Shown: positions 1 through 9,822, numbered from the stretch's first letter. The stretch is 64,000 nucleotides of DNA from Ferrimonas aestuarii (GCF_005116665.1 NZ_SWCJ01000003.1:372001-436000), one strand, 5' to 3'. Numbers and translations are program-made. Notes: generated by a model from the letters alone, not told the origin.

Positions 1-940
1 TCAGACGCTGCATGCCCGCATAAGCGATCATGGCGCCGTTGTCAGTGCAGAACTCATTGCGCGGATAAAACACTTCGCCTTTCTGCTTATCCATCAACAC
101 TTTGAGCTGCTCTCGTAGGTGGCGGTTAGCACTGACGCCACCGGCCACCACCAGACGTTTCAATCCGGTTTGCTGCAGTGCGCGTCGGCACTTAATCGCC
201 AAGGTATCCACCACCGCGTCCTCAAAAGCGCGGGCGATGTCAGCCCGGGTCTGCTCATCATCCCCCTCAGCGGCGATGGTATTGGCTGCAAACGTTTTCA
301 GTCCAGAAAAGCTGAAATCCAATCCGGGACGGTCACACATAGGACGGGGGAATTTAAATCGTCCGGCGGTGCCTTGTTCTGCCAGCTTCGACAACATTGG
401 GCCGCCTGGATAATCCAATCCCATTAGCTTGGCAGTCTTATCAAAGGCTTCCCCGGCAGCGTCATCGATGGACTCACCCAGAACTTGATACTGACCAATG
501 CCATCCACTTGAACCAGCATGGTGTGGCCACCGGACACCAACAACGCCACAAATGGGAACTCAGGTGGGGTGTCTTCTAGCATCGGAGCCAGCAGGTGAC
601 CCTCCATGTGGTGAACGGCCACCGCCGGAATATCCCAAGAGAATGCCAAGCTGCGGCCCACGCATGCGCCAACCAGCAGGGCACCAACTAGGCCTGGGCC
701 TGCAGTGTAGGCGATGCCATCCAGCTCTTTAGGCTCAATGCCTGCATCGGCAATCGCCTGCTTAATGAGAGGAACAATCTTGCGAACATGGTCGCGAGAA
801 GCGAGCTCCGGCACCACACCGCCGTAATCGGCATGCAATTTAACCTGACTATATAGGGTATGAGACAGCAGGCCCTGCTCATCATCGTAGATGGCAATGC
901 CAGTTTCATCACAGGAGGTTTCGATCCCCAACAATCGCAT
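1..940 (-). CDS. tsaD: tRNA N6-adenosine threonylcarbamoyltransferase TsaD (3' end cut by window edge)
   Basis: TsaD transfers the threonylcarbamoyl group from threonylcarbamoyl-AMP to A37 of ANN-decoding tRNAs, acting with TsaB and TsaE. The reading frame starts at an ATG (938-940) giving [14 protein letters not shown], the family's N-terminal signature. It keeps the metal-binding HHMEGH segment, SGGHT, and near the window edge a C-terminal [15 protein letters not shown] segment. 313 codons are present; the family is about 337 residues, so roughly 25 are missing beyond position 1. It is divergent from rpsU, the usual arrangement in gammaproteobacteria. The partner gene tsaE is at the opposite end of the window. 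Confidence 0.96.
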   Translation of the reverse strand, partial: MRLLGIETSCDETGIAIYDDEQGLLSHTLYSQVKLHADYGGVVPELASRDHVRKIVPLIKQAIADAGIEPKELDGIAYTAGPGLVGALLVGACVGRSLAFSWDIPAVAVHHMEGHLLAPMLEDTPPEFPFVALLVSGGHTMLVQVDGIGQYQVLGESIDDAAGEAFDKTAKLMGLDYPGGPMLSKLAEQGTAGRFKFPRPMCDRPGLDFSFSGLKTFAANTIAAEGDDEQTRADIARAFEDAVVDTLAIKCRRALQQTGLKRLVVAGGVSANRHLREQLKVLMDKQKGEVFYPRNEFCTDNGAMIAYAGMQRL

Positions 941-1129
941 GCTAAACTCTCTCGCTTATCGTTCGAAAAGTCGCAATTCTACCCGCGCTGTGTTCCAGTT
1001 ACCAACGGCTAACCAGATTTCTTAGAAATCTTAGGGAAATCGCGTTCACCGATTGGGGTAATTTCCCAAGCGGTAGAAGCCTTTAGCCCCCAACAGGCCT
1101 AAGTGGACGCAGTTATCTGATTGCCACCC

Positions 1130-1159
1130 TTTACAAGGCTATGTGGTTCAGAGTAGAAT
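1130..1159 (+). promoter_or_regulatory. Candidate sigma-70 promoter of rpsU-yqeY-dnaG-rpoD
   Basis: TTTACA (1130-1135), an 18-base spacer and TAGAAT (1154-1159) lie about 70 bases before rpsU. This is the best promoter match in the 292-base gap between tsaD and rpsU (941-1232), which holds no gene. Inferred from consensus only; an overlapping alternative -35 (TTGCCA, 1121) is too far upstream. Confidence 0.5.
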
Positions 1160-1220
1160 TTCGCACCATTTTGAAGTTCTGCTGGTTAAAAGATAGCCAG
1201 CGTTAAACCCAATTTATTGA

Positions 1221-1448
<228 letters not shown>

Positions 1449-1461
1449 GTAGAGACGATTT

Positions 1462-1905
1462 ATGTCTATCATTGAGCGTTTAAAAGAAGAGCAGAAGGTT
1501 GCCATGCGTGCCAAAGATAAGGCGCGTCTTGGAACCATTCGTTTGGCTCTGGCTGCAGTTAAGCAGCTGGAAGTTGATGGCCAGAAAACCCTGACTAATG
1601 ATGAAGCGATTGCTGTACTTACCAAGATGGTAAAACAGCGTCGCGACTCCATCAGTCAGTACGAAGCTGCCAACCGCCAAGATTTGGCAGACGTGGAAGC
1701 GGCCGAAGTTGTGGTTCTGCAGGAGTTCCTGCCGCAGCCACTGACCGAGGAGGAGCTGGCTGCTCTGATTGAACAGGCGATGACCGATTCCGGCGCCAGC
1801 TCAATGCAAGACATGGGCAAGGTGATGGGGCTACTGAAGCCTCAGATTCAGGGTCGAGCCGACATGGGCGCTGTAAGCGGCCTGATTCGAGCCCGTCTGA
1901 ATTAA
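1462..1905 (+). CDS. yqeY: GatB/YqeY domain-containing protein
   Basis: A 147-residue stand-alone GatB/YqeY (Asn/Gln amidotransferase tail) domain protein. It resembles the tRNA-binding helical tail of GatB but has no kinase or amidase part; its own function is not established. The typical N-terminus (MSIIERLKEEQKVAMRAKDK ARLGTIR) and the C-terminal MGKVMGLLKPQIQGRADM segment are clear. It lies between rpsU and dnaG, its normal place in many gammaproteobacteria but absent from the E. coli operon. Spacing to rpsU is 13 bases, so co-transcription is expected. Confidence 0.92.
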   Translation: MSIIERLKEEQKVAMRAKDKARLGTIRLALAAVKQLEVDGQKTLTNDEAIAVLTKMVKQRRDSISQYEAANRQDLADVEAAEVVVLQEFLPQPLTEEELAALIEQAMTDSGASSMQDMGKVMGLLKPQIQGRADMGAVSGLIRARLN

Positions 1906-1928
1906 GACACCTCGCCTTTGCGTGATAT

Positions 1929-1949
1929 AAGCCGTGCTCTGCACGGCTT
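1929..1949 (+). terminator. Intra-operon hairpin (attenuator-like) between yqeY and dnaG
   Basis: A perfect 9-bp stem, AAGCCGTGC / GCACGGCTT, with a TCT loop, is followed by a weak T-rich stretch (gttcgtctc). It sits where E. coli has the partial terminator that lowers dnaG expression relative to rpsU. Read-through control is inferred from position and structure. Confidence 0.55.
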
Positions 1950-1991
1950 GTTCGTCTCTAATCGACTGCCCTCAAGGAGACTCTAAAGTAA

Positions 1992-3758
1992 GTGGCCGGC
2001 CGAATTTCCCGAGATTTCCTAGACCAGCTACTGGCCAGAGTCGACATCGTCGATTTAATTGACTCACGCGTAAAACTTAAGAAATCGGGCAAGAACCACA
2101 GCGCTTGCTGCCCATTTCACAACGAAAAATCCCCCTCTTTCACCGTTAGCCAAGACAAACAGTTCTACCACTGCTTCGGCTGTGGCGCTCACGGTAACGC
2201 CCTAGATTTTGTGATGGAGTACGACCGCCTCGACTTTGTTGATGCCGTCGAAGAGCTCGCCGCAACCATGGGGATGGAAGTAGAGCGGGAACAAGGTGGA
2301 CAACGTAGCTCCGCCCCGCAAGCCCCTAAGCTCACCACCCATTATGAACTGATGGACTGGGCTGCCAGATTCTTCCAGCTGCAACTGCGCAAGCACCCCA
2401 GTAAACAACCGGTGCTGGATTACATTCGCAGTCGCGGCCTTGACGGTGATACCGTCAAACGTTTTGGCATCGGTTTTGCGCCCGATGGCTGGGACAATTT
2501 GCAATCGCAACACAAACACAATCCGGCCGGTCTTAATGTACTGACCGAATGCGGCATGCTGATCGCCAAAGAGGGCGGTGGCCGCAGCTATGACCGCTTC
2601 CGGGACCGCTTGATGTTCCCCATCCGCGATCGTCGCGGCCGGGTGGTCGCCTTTGGCGGTCGAGTGCTTGGAGATGGGACACCAAAGTACCTGAACTCAC
2701 CGGAGACGCCGATTTTCCATAAAGGCCGAGAACTCTATGGTCTTTATGAGCTAAAGCAGCAGCAACGTCACCCCTCCCGCATTTTGGTGGTTGAAGGTTA
2801 TATGGACGTAGTGGCTTTAGCTCAACATGGCATTCCCTACGCGGTGGCCTCGTTGGGAACCTCGACCACCTCTGATCAGATGCAGTTGTTGGTTCGTACC
2901 AGCAAAGAGGTGATCTGCTGTTACGACGGTGACAACGCGGGTCGAGAAGCCGCATGGCGAGCAATGGAAACGGCGCTGCCCCATCTGCGAGATGGGGTTC
3001 AGCTTAAATTTATGTTTTTGCCCGATGGCGAAGATCCTGACAGCTTAGTGCGCAAGCAAGGCCAACAAGCGTTCGAAGCCTTGGTCGACAAAGCCACACC
3101 ACTGTCAGATTACCTGTTCGAACGGATGCTCTCCTCGGCGGATCTCTCCAGCCAGGAAGGTAAGGCCAATCTGGCCAACACCATGAGCCCGTTACTGAAT
3201 CAGCTTCCAGATGGGTTGCTCAAAGAGAGCCTGTTTTCCCGTTTGGAGCGAGCACTGGGTTGGGGCGCGCACTCCCTTAAGCGCACCACCGACTCGGCGC
3301 CAGCCCAACCCACTGGCGTTCAAGGCAGAGGCACACCGGTACGCCGCGCAATTGCCCTGCTGCAACAACGCCCGGAGTTAGGGTACCAACTCCCAGAGCA
3401 AGAGGAGCTGGCTCATCTCGAGCTGGCGGGCCTCCCACTACTGAGAGAGATGTTAGAACTGTGTCGTGATGAGCGACTGAATACCGGACAGTTGATGGAG
3501 CGTTTTCGCGGCCGTCCGGAGTACAACGCATTGAGTAAGCTGCTGGGCTGGAACCTCGGTATCGAGGACGAAAACCTATATGAGCCAGAGTTTACCGATT
3601 GCCTGTTGTGGCTAAATCAACGATTTTTTGAACAGATGTCGGAGCAACTGCAGCGCAAGGCTCGTGATGGATCCATAACCACCGAGGAACTCAGGCAGTT
3701 ACAGCAGATGAATCTGTTATTGCAGGACTTGAAACAGTCCCGAAAAGGTAGCGAATGA
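1992..3758 (+). CDS. dnaG: DNA primase
   Basis: DnaG makes the RNA primers for leading and lagging strands and contacts DnaB through its C-terminus. 588 residues against about 581 in E. coli. The N-terminal CHC2 zinc finger is visible as C40, H43, C61, C64 ([11 protein letters not shown] ... CFGCG). The TOPRIM core has [13 protein letters not shown] followed by the acidic CYDGDNAG segment, and a helicase-binding C-terminal domain follows residue ~450. Translation starts at GTG 1992 (VAGRIS), 11 bases after AAGGAGA; an inefficient start fits the low cellular level of primase. The operon continues into rpoD. Confidence 0.97.
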   Translation: MAGRISRDFLDQLLARVDIVDLIDSRVKLKKSGKNHSACCPFHNEKSPSFTVSQDKQFYHCFGCGAHGNALDFVMEYDRLDFVDAVEELAATMGMEVEREQGGQRSSAPQAPKLTTHYELMDWAARFFQLQLRKHPSKQPVLDYIRSRGLDGDTVKRFGIGFAPDGWDNLQSQHKHNPAGLNVLTECGMLIAKEGGGRSYDRFRDRLMFPIRDRRGRVVAFGGRVLGDGTPKYLNSPETPIFHKGRELYGLYELKQQQRHPSRILVVEGYMDVVALAQHGIPYAVASLGTSTTSDQMQLLVRTSKEVICCYDGDNAGREAAWRAMETALPHLRDGVQLKFMFLPDGEDPDSLVRKQGQQAFEALVDKATPLSDYLFERMLSSADLSSQEGKANLANTMSPLLNQLPDGLLKESLFSRLERALGWGAHSLKRTTDSAPAQPTGVQGRGTPVRRAIALLQQRPELGYQLPEQEELAHLELAGLPLLREMLELCRDERLNTGQLMERFRGRPEYNALSKLLGWNLGIEDENLYEPEFTDCLLWLNQRFFEQMSEQLQRKARDGSITTEELRQLQQMNLLLQDLKQSRKGSE

Positions 3759-3771
3759 AACGCCAAAAAGC

Positions 3772-3777
3772 TATAAT
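3772..3777 (+). promoter_or_regulatory. Possible -10 element just before rpoD
   Basis: A perfect TATAAT lies 61 bases before the rpoD ATG and just after the dnaG stop. No convincing -35 and no extended -10 TG are present at the right distance, so this is a weak secondary-promoter candidate for rpoD. Confidence 0.3.
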
Positions 3778-3837
3778 AGCCTATTTGTGCGCCACTCGCT
3801 CAAACTCCGTATTCACAACCGTAAGTGGATGATATCA

Positions 3838-5679
3838 ATGGATCAAACTCCGCAGTCACAACTCAAGCTTCTAGTCGCTAAAGGCAAGGAGCAAGGCTAC
3901 TTGACCTACGCCGAGGTGAACGATCACCTGCCGGCGGATATGATCGATTCCGATCAGATTGAAGATATTATCCAGATGATCAATGACATGGGTATTCAGG
4001 TATTTGAATCTGCACCAGATTCAGATGATCTGATGATGTCAGAGGATGCGACCGACGAAGATGCCGCTGAAGCCGCCTCTCAGATGCTGGCAAGCGTTGA
4101 GGGTGAACTGGGCCGTACCACTGACCCTGTGCGCATGTACATGCGTGAAATGGGCACCGTTGAGCTGTTGACTCGCGAAGGCGAAATCGTAATCGCAAAA
4201 CGCATCGAAGACGGCATCAACCAGGTTCAGTGCTCTGTAGCTGAGTACCCAGCCGCCATCGCATTCCTTCTGGATCAATGGGATCGCTTCGAAGCCGACG
4301 AAATCCGCCTGGCTGAGATCATCTCAGGCTTTATCTCCGAAGATGAAGATGAAGCTAACGTAGCACCAACCGCAACTCACGTCGGTTCAGAACTGTCACA
4401 AGACGATCTTGATGACGAAGACGACGAAGAAGATGATTCCGAGGACGAAGAGGACGATACCCCGTCCGGCCCAGATCCCGAGGAAGCGCGTGAGAAGTTC
4501 GCCGAACTGCGTCGCCACTTCGAACTGGCTCAACAAGCCATCGCCGAACACGGCCACGAGTCTTTAGAAGTTGCCATGATCGTGACTCGCCTGTCTGAAC
4601 TGTTCAAGCAGTTCCGCCTGGTTCCGAAACAGTTCGATCACCTAGTTGGTAACATGCGCAGCATGATGGATCGCGTTCGCGTTCAAGAGCGTCTGATCAT
4701 GAAGCTGTGTGTTGAACAGGCCAAGATGCCGAAGAAGAACTTCATGAAGGCGTTCGCTGGCAACGAAACCTCTAGCGAGTGGCTGGAAACTGAATGCAAT
4801 GCCGGTAAGAGCTACAGCCCTAACCTGGCACAAGTGAAAGATGAATTGATTCGCTGCATGACCAAGCTGTCTCAGATCGAAGATGAGACTCGCCTGACCA
4901 TCACCCGCATCAAAGACATCAACCGTCGCATGTCCATCGGTGAAGCCAAGGCTCGCCGTGCGAAGAAAGAGATGGTTGAGGCGAACCTACGTCTGGTTAT
5001 CTCCATCGCCAAGAAGTACACCAACCGTGGTTTGCAGTTCCTGGATCTGATTCAGGAAGGTAACATCGGCCTGATGAAGGCGGTTGATAAGTTTGAATAC
5101 CGCCGTGGTTACAAGTTCTCGACCTACGCCACTTGGTGGATTCGTCAGGCGATTACCCGCTCCATTGCGGATCAGGCACGTACCATTCGTATTCCGGTAC
5201 ACATGATCGAAACCATCAACAAACTGAACCGTATCTCTCGTCAGATGCTGCAGGAGATGGGCCGTGAAGCGACGCCGGAAGAGCTGGCTGAGCGCATGTT
5301 GATGCCTGAAGACAAGATTCGCAAGGTCCTGAAGATTGCTAAAGAGCCAATCTCCATGGAAACCCCAATTGGTGACGACGAAGATTCCCATCTGGGTGAC
5401 TTTATTGAGGACACCACGCTGGCTCAGCCTATTGATGCGGCCACCAGTGAAAGCCTCAAGTTCGCCACCAACGAAGTGCTGGAAGGTTTGACCGCTCGTG
5501 AAGCTAAAGTACTGCGTATGCGTTTCGGTATCGACATGAACACCGACCACACTTTGGAAGAGGTTGGTAAGCAGTTCGACGTTACCCGTGAGCGTATCCG
5601 TCAGATCGAAGCGAAGGCACTGCGTAAACTGCGCCACCCTTCACGCTCCGAAATTCTGAAGAGCTTCTTGGACGAATAA
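3838..5679 (+). CDS. rpoD: RNA polymerase primary sigma factor sigma-70
   Basis: The housekeeping sigma factor. Starting at ATG 3838 ([12 protein letters not shown]) it is 613 residues, exactly the E. coli length; the longer frame beginning at GTG 3787 adds 17 residues that do not belong to the family. Region 1.1 (to about residue 95), an acidic D/E-rich stretch in the non-conserved region (about residues 197-225), regions 2.1-2.4 with [20 protein letters not shown], region 3 ([16 protein letters not shown]) and region 4.2 with [20 protein letters not shown] are all intact. Last gene of the operon, closed by a strong terminator. Confidence 0.98.
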   Translation: MDQTPQSQLKLLVAKGKEQGYLTYAEVNDHLPADMIDSDQIEDIIQMINDMGIQVFESAPDSDDLMMSEDATDEDAAEAASQMLASVEGELGRTTDPVRMYMREMGTVELLTREGEIVIAKRIEDGINQVQCSVAEYPAAIAFLLDQWDRFEADEIRLAEIISGFISEDEDEANVAPTATHVGSELSQDDLDDEDDEEDDSEDEEDDTPSGPDPEEAREKFAELRRHFELAQQAIAEHGHESLEVAMIVTRLSELFKQFRLVPKQFDHLVGNMRSMMDRVRVQERLIMKLCVEQAKMPKKNFMKAFAGNETSSEWLETECNAGKSYSPNLAQVKDELIRCMTKLSQIEDETRLTITRIKDINRRMSIGEAKARRAKKEMVEANLRLVISIAKKYTNRGLQFLDLIQEGNIGLMKAVDKFEYRRGYKFSTYATWWIRQAITRSIADQARTIRIPVHMIETINKLNRISRQMLQEMGREATPEELAERMLMPEDKIRKVLKIAKEPISMETPIGDDEDSHLGDFIEDTTLAQPIDAATSESLKFATNEVLEGLTAREAKVLRMRFGIDMNTDHTLEEVGKQFDVTRERIRQIEAKALRKLRHPSRSEILKSFLDE

Positions 5680-5715
5680 AGGATAAATGTCGCATAGCGA
5701 TTTTCCTGACCAAAC

Positions 5716-5746
5716 AAAAACGCCCTGCACTGCAGGGCGTTTTTTT
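5716..5746. terminator. Bidirectional terminator between rpoD and a crotonase gene
   Basis: The inverted repeat CGCCCTGCA / TGCAGGGCG (5721-5729 / 5731-5739) has an A-run before and a 7-base T-run after it, so it can end transcripts from both convergent genes. Confidence 0.9.
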
Positions 5747-5757
5747 AAGCCAAACAA

Positions 5758-6543
5758 TTACAAATGGTACGCCTTGTCTTTGCCACGCTGACGGGCAACG
5801 GCTACGCGCTGGTTCTTCGACGCCATTGCCTTAATCTGTCCCCAAGTCTCGCCAAACAGCACGCCACCATTGGTGCCGAAGCCACGATTCTTATAAAGCT
5901 TTTTCACTTCAGCCAAGGCATTGGGGGAGCGCTCAATCAGCGCTGTTGCCAGCGCTTCGGCACGTTCATAAGGGGCATCGCTTACCTCTGTAACCAGGTT
6001 CATCTCCAGCGCCTCTTTGGCGGTGATCGGCTCCGCCAACATCGACAGCATCAACGCCTTATCCTGAGGCAGTTGTTCCCGCAGCGCCAAAGTACCGCCC
6101 ATATCGGGAATCAGCCCCCAGCGCCCCTCCATCACCGCTAAGCTGCTTTCAGGATGAGCAATGCGGAAATCCACACCGAGAGCAACCTGCATGCCTCCCC
6201 CCCAGCAGCGGCCTTCTATCGATGCGATCACCGGCACCTTAAGGTCACGCCAGCCGGTACTGACCCGCTGAGCAAGGTTGGGAGACCAGGGGGTCCACTT
6301 GAATAACAGCTTAGCTGCAGTGCCTGCCGATCCCATCAAAGCTTTGACATCGATCCCAGAACAGAAATCTTTTCCCTCACCGGTCAAAATTACCACTCGA
6401 ATGTCCCTACGAGCTCTAATCTTTTTCTGAACCTGCACAATCGCCTTAAACAGCGCATAATCCAGAGCATTGCACTTGTCTGGGCGATTTAAACTCACCT
6501 TTGCAATGCCATTTTTCACTTCTAGTAGCACACGATCTGACAT
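5758..6543 (-). CDS. Crotonase (enoyl-CoA hydratase/isomerase) family protein
   Basis: 261 residues with the crotonase fold, acting on enoyl-CoA thioesters in the cytoplasm. The two oxyanion-hole segments are visible: FCSGIDVKALMG near residue 60 and SIEGRCWGGGMQVALGVDF near residue 110, then WGLIPDMGGTLALREQLP. The PDMGG motif differs from the GAGG of classical hydratases and resembles dienoyl-CoA isomerase-type members, so the exact reaction is open. The ATG at 6543 is chosen because AAGGAG lies 5 bases upstream; a GTG two codons earlier overlaps that site. No fatty-acid oxidation partner is adjacent. Confidence 0.85.
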   Translation of the reverse strand: MSDRVLLEVKNGIAKVSLNRPDKCNALDYALFKAIVQVQKKIRARRDIRVVILTGEGKDFCSGIDVKALMGSAGTAAKLLFKWTPWSPNLAQRVSTGWRDLKVPVIASIEGRCWGGGMQVALGVDFRIAHPESSLAVMEGRWGLIPDMGGTLALREQLPQDKALMLSMLAEPITAKEALEMNLVTEVSDAPYERAEALATALIERSPNALAEVKKLYKNRGFGTNGGVLFGETWGQIKAMASKNQRVAVARQRGKDKAYHL

Positions 6544-6620
6544 ACACACTCCTTGGCGTCAGAAAAACATCACCGTCATAGTCATGACATTAGCGAATAA
6601 ATTCAATAGAATGGCAACTT

Positions 6621-7613
6621 ATGTCACTTATGGAAGACACATTTAGCTTGGAGGCTACCATTAAGGTTCTCATCTGTGATGATTCAGCCTTAGCTCGTAA
6701 GCAGTTGGCAAGGCAATTGCCCCAGTGCTTACAGCGCAGCATCGAGTTTGCTCACAATGGCGAGCAAGCTCTCTCTATGCTGGCGCAAAATAACTTCCAG
6801 TTGCTATTCCTTGACCTCAACATGCCAGTTCTTGATGGTTATCAAGTGCTGGAGTCTCTCGCTGGTCAGACCTCCAAGCCTCAGGTTATCGTGGTTTCCG
6901 CGGATATCCAAGACAAAGCGCGCGAACTTGTTTTTGGATTAGGTGCTGCAGACTTCATCAGCAAACCGATTCACAGCGATGAATTGGACGCCTGCTTACG
7001 TAAGCTGGGCATCGATGTTTCAGCCATTCCCGAGGTGCATACCGAACTTAAGGTCAGTATCGAAGACGCTCTACGAGAGGTCAGCAATGTGGCCATGGGG
7101 CGCACGGCTTCTCTGCTGGCAAAGGTGATCGATAACTTTGTCCACCTTCCTGTACCCAAGGTCAGCCATTGGACGCCTCAAGACCTCGAGATGACACTGA
7201 TGGGGGCCCGTCAGGATCAAAACACTCAGATCATCTCTCAGGGTTACATCGGCTCCGGCATCGCCGGCGAAGCCCTGCTACTGTTCCATGACATCAACAA
7301 CACCAATCTGAGCCAGCTGTTTGGAATTCAGGGTTACGATCTGGAGCAGCAAGACGAAGTACTGCTCGACGCCGCCAACTTGCTGTTTGGGGCATTTCTA
7401 AACAGCCTCTCAGAGCAACTGCATGTCGCATTCAGTCAAAGTCCGCCGGTGATTTGGCGACGGTCACAAAATCCACCGGAGCTGAAAGGCGAAGTATTTG
7501 CCATTGAGATCAGCTATCGCCAAGAGCAGTACAACCTCAATTGCGATCTGCTACTGCTGCTGCCTCAATCGAGCTGGGATAAATTACAACAGTATCTCAG
7601 CGTACTGCTTTAG
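6621..7613 (+). CDS. Response regulator with CheC-type phosphatase domain
   Basis: 330 residues in two parts. Residues ~14-130 form a receiver domain with the acidic pair D20/D21, phosphoacceptor D65 (LLFLDLNMPVLDG), S93 and K115. Residues ~140-330 resemble CheC/CheX/FliY: two copies of the phosphatase helix pattern, D149-x3-E153-x2-N156-x22-P179 and E246-x3-D250-x2-N253-x22-P276, the second with E and D exchanged in type. The family removes phosphate from CheY-like proteins. There is no DNA-binding domain. The diguanylate cyclase gene starts 9 bases downstream, so the pair probably acts together. Start is uncertain: ATGs at 6621 and 6630 both lack a good Shine-Dalgarno. Confidence 0.85.
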   Translation: MSLMEDTFSLEATIKVLICDDSALARKQLARQLPQCLQRSIEFAHNGEQALSMLAQNNFQLLFLDLNMPVLDGYQVLESLAGQTSKPQVIVVSADIQDKARELVFGLGAADFISKPIHSDELDACLRKLGIDVSAIPEVHTELKVSIEDALREVSNVAMGRTASLLAKVIDNFVHLPVPKVSHWTPQDLEMTLMGARQDQNTQIISQGYIGSGIAGEALLLFHDINNTNLSQLFGIQGYDLEQQDEVLLDAANLLFGAFLNSLSEQLHVAFSQSPPVIWRRSQNPPELKGEVFAIEISYRQEQYNLNCDLLLLLPQSSWDKLQQYLSVLL

Positions 7614-7622
7614 GTATTCACC

Positions 7623-8570
7623 ATGTTACCCGCTTATGACAACCATGCTGAACTGGATGCGCTCCACCTATTGACCCAACTGGTTCAAACCATTGAAGTA
7701 GGCCTGGTCGTATTAGATACCGATCTGAACATCGCTCACTGGAACAGTTTCATGGAAAATCACAGTGGATTGCGCTCTTCCGACGTTCGAAACCAGAGCT
7801 TATTTGCCTGCTTTCCCGATCTTCCCAAGCAGTGGCTAACAAGCAAGCTCAATACCGCCTTTCTCCTGAACAATCGCGCCTTCACCACTTGGGAGCAGCG
7901 GCCCTATATCTTCAAGTTTCCCAATTCGCGTCCGGTGACGGGTCAAAGCCCGTTCATGTACCAAAACCTCACTATACAACCTCTGAGCAACCGCAATGGC
8001 CAAGTAAAGCACGTAGCCCTGTTGATCTATGACGTCACCGTGGAAGCCAATCACCGTCAGGCGTTGTCCAAAATGAGCAAGGTAGACACCCTCACCGGCC
8101 TCGCCAACCGTCGCAGCTGGCAGGAGCACCTTGATAGGGAGATGGAGCGCTGTCGTCGCTACAAGCAATCGGCAACCTTGATGGTGCTGGATATCGACCA
8201 CTTTAAATCGATCAACGATACCCTAGGGCACAGCGCAGGAGACGAAGTGTTGGCTCAGGTGGGGGAACAGCTAAAAGCGCTGATTCGAAAGAGTGATATT
8301 GCCGCTCGCTATGGTGGGGAGGAGTTTACCCTGCTGCTGCCAGAAACTAAGCTGGAGCCAGCGACTCTGCTGGCAGAGCGCATTCGAAGTTCAATTTCAA
8401 AACTCGAAGTGGAAACGGAGAGCGGACTGGCTAAATTTACGGTAAGTATCGGCCTTGCCAGCTACACAGGCAAAGTCAAAAATCAGTCCCACTGGTTCCA
8501 ATGTGCAGATCAGGCACTGTATCAAGCCAAAGAGCAAGGCCGTAACCGCTGCGTTAGCTACCAGTTCTAG
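7623..8570 (+). CDS. PAS-GGDEF diguanylate cyclase
   Basis: 315 residues, no membrane segment. Residues ~20-140 read as a PAS-type sensor (GLVVLDTDLNIAHWNSFM ... LLIYDVT). Residues ~153-315 are a GGDEF domain with the active-site sequence GGEEF at 231-235 and an RxxD product-inhibition site (R222-D225) exactly five residues before it. It should therefore make c-di-GMP from two GTP and be feedback-inhibited. It follows the REC-CheC regulator by 9 bases and the two form a two-gene unit; c-di-GMP output could feed motility or the curli genes in this window, which is inference. Confidence 0.93.
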   Translation: MLPAYDNHAELDALHLLTQLVQTIEVGLVVLDTDLNIAHWNSFMENHSGLRSSDVRNQSLFACFPDLPKQWLTSKLNTAFLLNNRAFTTWEQRPYIFKFPNSRPVTGQSPFMYQNLTIQPLSNRNGQVKHVALLIYDVTVEANHRQALSKMSKVDTLTGLANRRSWQEHLDREMERCRRYKQSATLMVLDIDHFKSINDTLGHSAGDEVLAQVGEQLKALIRKSDIAARYGGEEFTLLLPETKLEPATLLAERIRSSISKLEVETESGLAKFTVSIGLASYTGKVKNQSHWFQCADQALYQAKEQGRNRCVSYQF

Positions 8571-8573
8571 CAC

Positions 8574-8729
8574 TTATTTCACTTGCCAGTGACCGGTTAA
8601 GTCCTCTTTTCGACGCCCTGGACCACGACGACGCTCAACCTTACCCGGTTCCCAACGAACGTACTGTCGACGATTGACTTGCTGGCGTCGATTGATACTG
8701 CGGCGCTCTTGAAAAGGTTGATCGCTCAT
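8574..8729 (-). CDS. Small arginine-rich protein (51 aa), unknown function
   Basis: A complete 51-codon frame not listed by usual length cut-offs. It starts at ATG 8729 with GGGAG seven bases upstream and ends at TAA 8574, three bases from the convergent cyclase stop. The product carries repeated NRRQ-like units (SINRRQQVNRRQYVRW) and a second basic cluster (VERRRGPGRRKEDLTG): about 13 arginines in 51 residues. It lies 37 bases downstream of the prepilin gene on the same strand. A basic RNA- or membrane-binding peptide is possible; no family is recognised. Confidence 0.6.
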   Translation of the reverse strand: MSDQPFQERRSINRRQQVNRRQYVRWEPGKVERRRGPGRRKEDLTGHWQVK

Positions 8730-8766
8730 TCACTGGCTCCCAAAAATTGACGCCAGCAAACTATAG

Positions 8767-9288
8767 CTACAAACGCACAACCTCTCCAGAAACCGAGTCG
8801 TATTCAAAGCTGAGGCTATCGTCTTCAATCCAGATGTATTCGCAGCTTTCATTGCCCACATACTTAGATTGAATCTTGGCGTCGGCTTTGGAGACGGCCG
8901 GAGCACGAGTCTCTGACTCACTCCATACTCCAAGATCGGTATCTAAAATGGCATCCCACACCAAAATGCAATCGTGCTCATTGCCGATGGATTTGGTACC
9001 GCCGTTTTCCAGCGTGCCCACCGGATAACCATGGTCGTTATAATCGGCCAGATTATAGGTGGCGTCATTAGAACAGTTTAGATTATCAACGGCTTGGTTA
9101 TTACCGCGAAGGCGCCAGCACAAGTGGCTTTGGGCCACCGCTTGGCGAAATGCGCCATAGGTCGCGGAGAACACCGCGCTGTCGGCATCTTCGGAAAGAT
9201 CGATGAACTTCGGAGCTGCGGTAACGGCAAGTACACCAAGAATGATGATCACCACTACCAACTCGATCAGGGTAAATCCTTTCTGCAT
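8767..9288 (-). CDS. Type IV prepilin-like protein (MSHA pilin type)
   Basis: 173 residues from ATG 9288, which has GGAGGG six bases upstream; the longer frame starting at 9327 adds an unrelated leader. The class III signal is textbook: [22 protein letters not shown], cleaved after glycine by the PilD peptidase, with Glu at +5, followed by the AAPKFIDL segment typical of MshA/MshB-like pilins. Four cysteines in the globular part (CWRL, NLNCS, HDCIL, ESCEY) may form two disulphides. No other pilus gene is nearby, so it is an orphan major- or minor-pilin-like gene that needs an assembly system encoded elsewhere. It follows rraB by 31 bases. Confidence 0.88.
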   Translation of the reverse strand: MQKGFTLIELVVVIIILGVLAVTAAPKFIDLSEDADSAVFSATYGAFRQAVAQSHLCWRLRGNNQAVDNLNCSNDATYNLADYNDHGYPVGTLENGGTKSIGNEHDCILVWDAILDTDLGVWSESETRAPAVSKADAKIQSKYVGNESCEYIWIEDDSLSFEYDSVSGEVVRL

Positions 9289-9319
9289 ATGCCCTCCTTG
9301 GCCGCATGCGGGATTGAGC

Positions 9320-9673
9320 TTACTCAACGAAGTAAGTGCCCCACCCGTCGTATTGCACGCCGTGCTTCTCGGCTAACTCAATCAACGCCTTACAGTCTGT
9401 ATTCAGACGCTCAAGGTCCAACTTGTGCTCAATAATAGCATCAAAAGCAAACACCAGCGCACCATCGTCCAATTCCAGCTCTTCGGCATCGTCCACCTCA
9501 AAACCCGCTTTGAAAGCGTCTACGGCAGCCTTTTCCAGTTTATCGAAGTTGGCACAGGAGAAGTGGTGCTCGATGGTGTAATCCGCATCGGGATTAGAGC
9601 CATCCTCTAGCAGCGCTTCAATGATCTCTTGGTTTTCTTGCTGCTGTTCAGCAATCAGCTGTTCAATGGTCAT
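9320..9673 (-). CDS. rraB: Ribonuclease E inhibitor RraB
   Basis: RraB binds RNase E and alters degradosome composition, changing mRNA decay. The protein matches E. coli RraB (YjgD) through [20 protein letters not shown], the [15 protein letters not shown] helix and the ending [10 protein letters not shown]. It is 117 residues, about 20 shorter than E. coli because it lacks the acidic C-terminal tail. The second of two in-frame ATGs (9673) is preferred since GGAG is six bases upstream; the first ATG (9679) overlaps that site. First gene of a possible unit rraB-prepilin-51 aa protein. Confidence 0.93.
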   Translation of the reverse strand: MTIEQLIAEQQQENQEIIEALLEDGSNPDADYTIEHHFSCANFDKLEKAAVDAFKAGFEVDDAEELELDDGALVFAFDAIIEHKLDLERLNTDCKALIELAEKHGVQYDGWGTYFVE

Positions 9674-9799
9674 GACCATCTCCGGGGTATGCTTAATAAT
9701 TGCGGCAAGTATACCAACCTGATTAGGTAAAAGGACAATTTAGTGCGGCGGTAGACTGAATCAACAAAAAGGGTGAGCAAAGTGAAGAAGGGGGGGAGA

Positions 9800-9822
9800 T
9801 GAAGGGGTATGCAGCCCCTTCA
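9800..9822 (-). terminator. Hairpin downstream of plsC
   Basis: An 8-bp perfect stem TGAAGGGG / CCCCTTCA with a 7-base loop lies between the plsC stop and rraB. No T-run follows on the minus strand, so termination efficiency is uncertain. The remaining bases of the 166-base gap show nothing else. Confidence 0.45.

Noticed and set aside
3728..3777. Heat-shock (sigma-32) promoter for rpoD at the end of dnaG, as in E. coli
   Set aside because: A CTTGAA is present, but no CCCCAT-type -10 follows at 13-15 bases.
4987..5637. 216-codon open frame on the minus strand inside rpoD
   Set aside because: Antisense shadow of a highly conserved gene; no ribosome site and no recognisable product.
6655..6675. 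ATT start codon for the REC-CheC gene after TTGGAGG
   Set aside because: The GGAGG is well placed before an ATT, but ATT starts are very rare and the upstream ATGs cannot be excluded.
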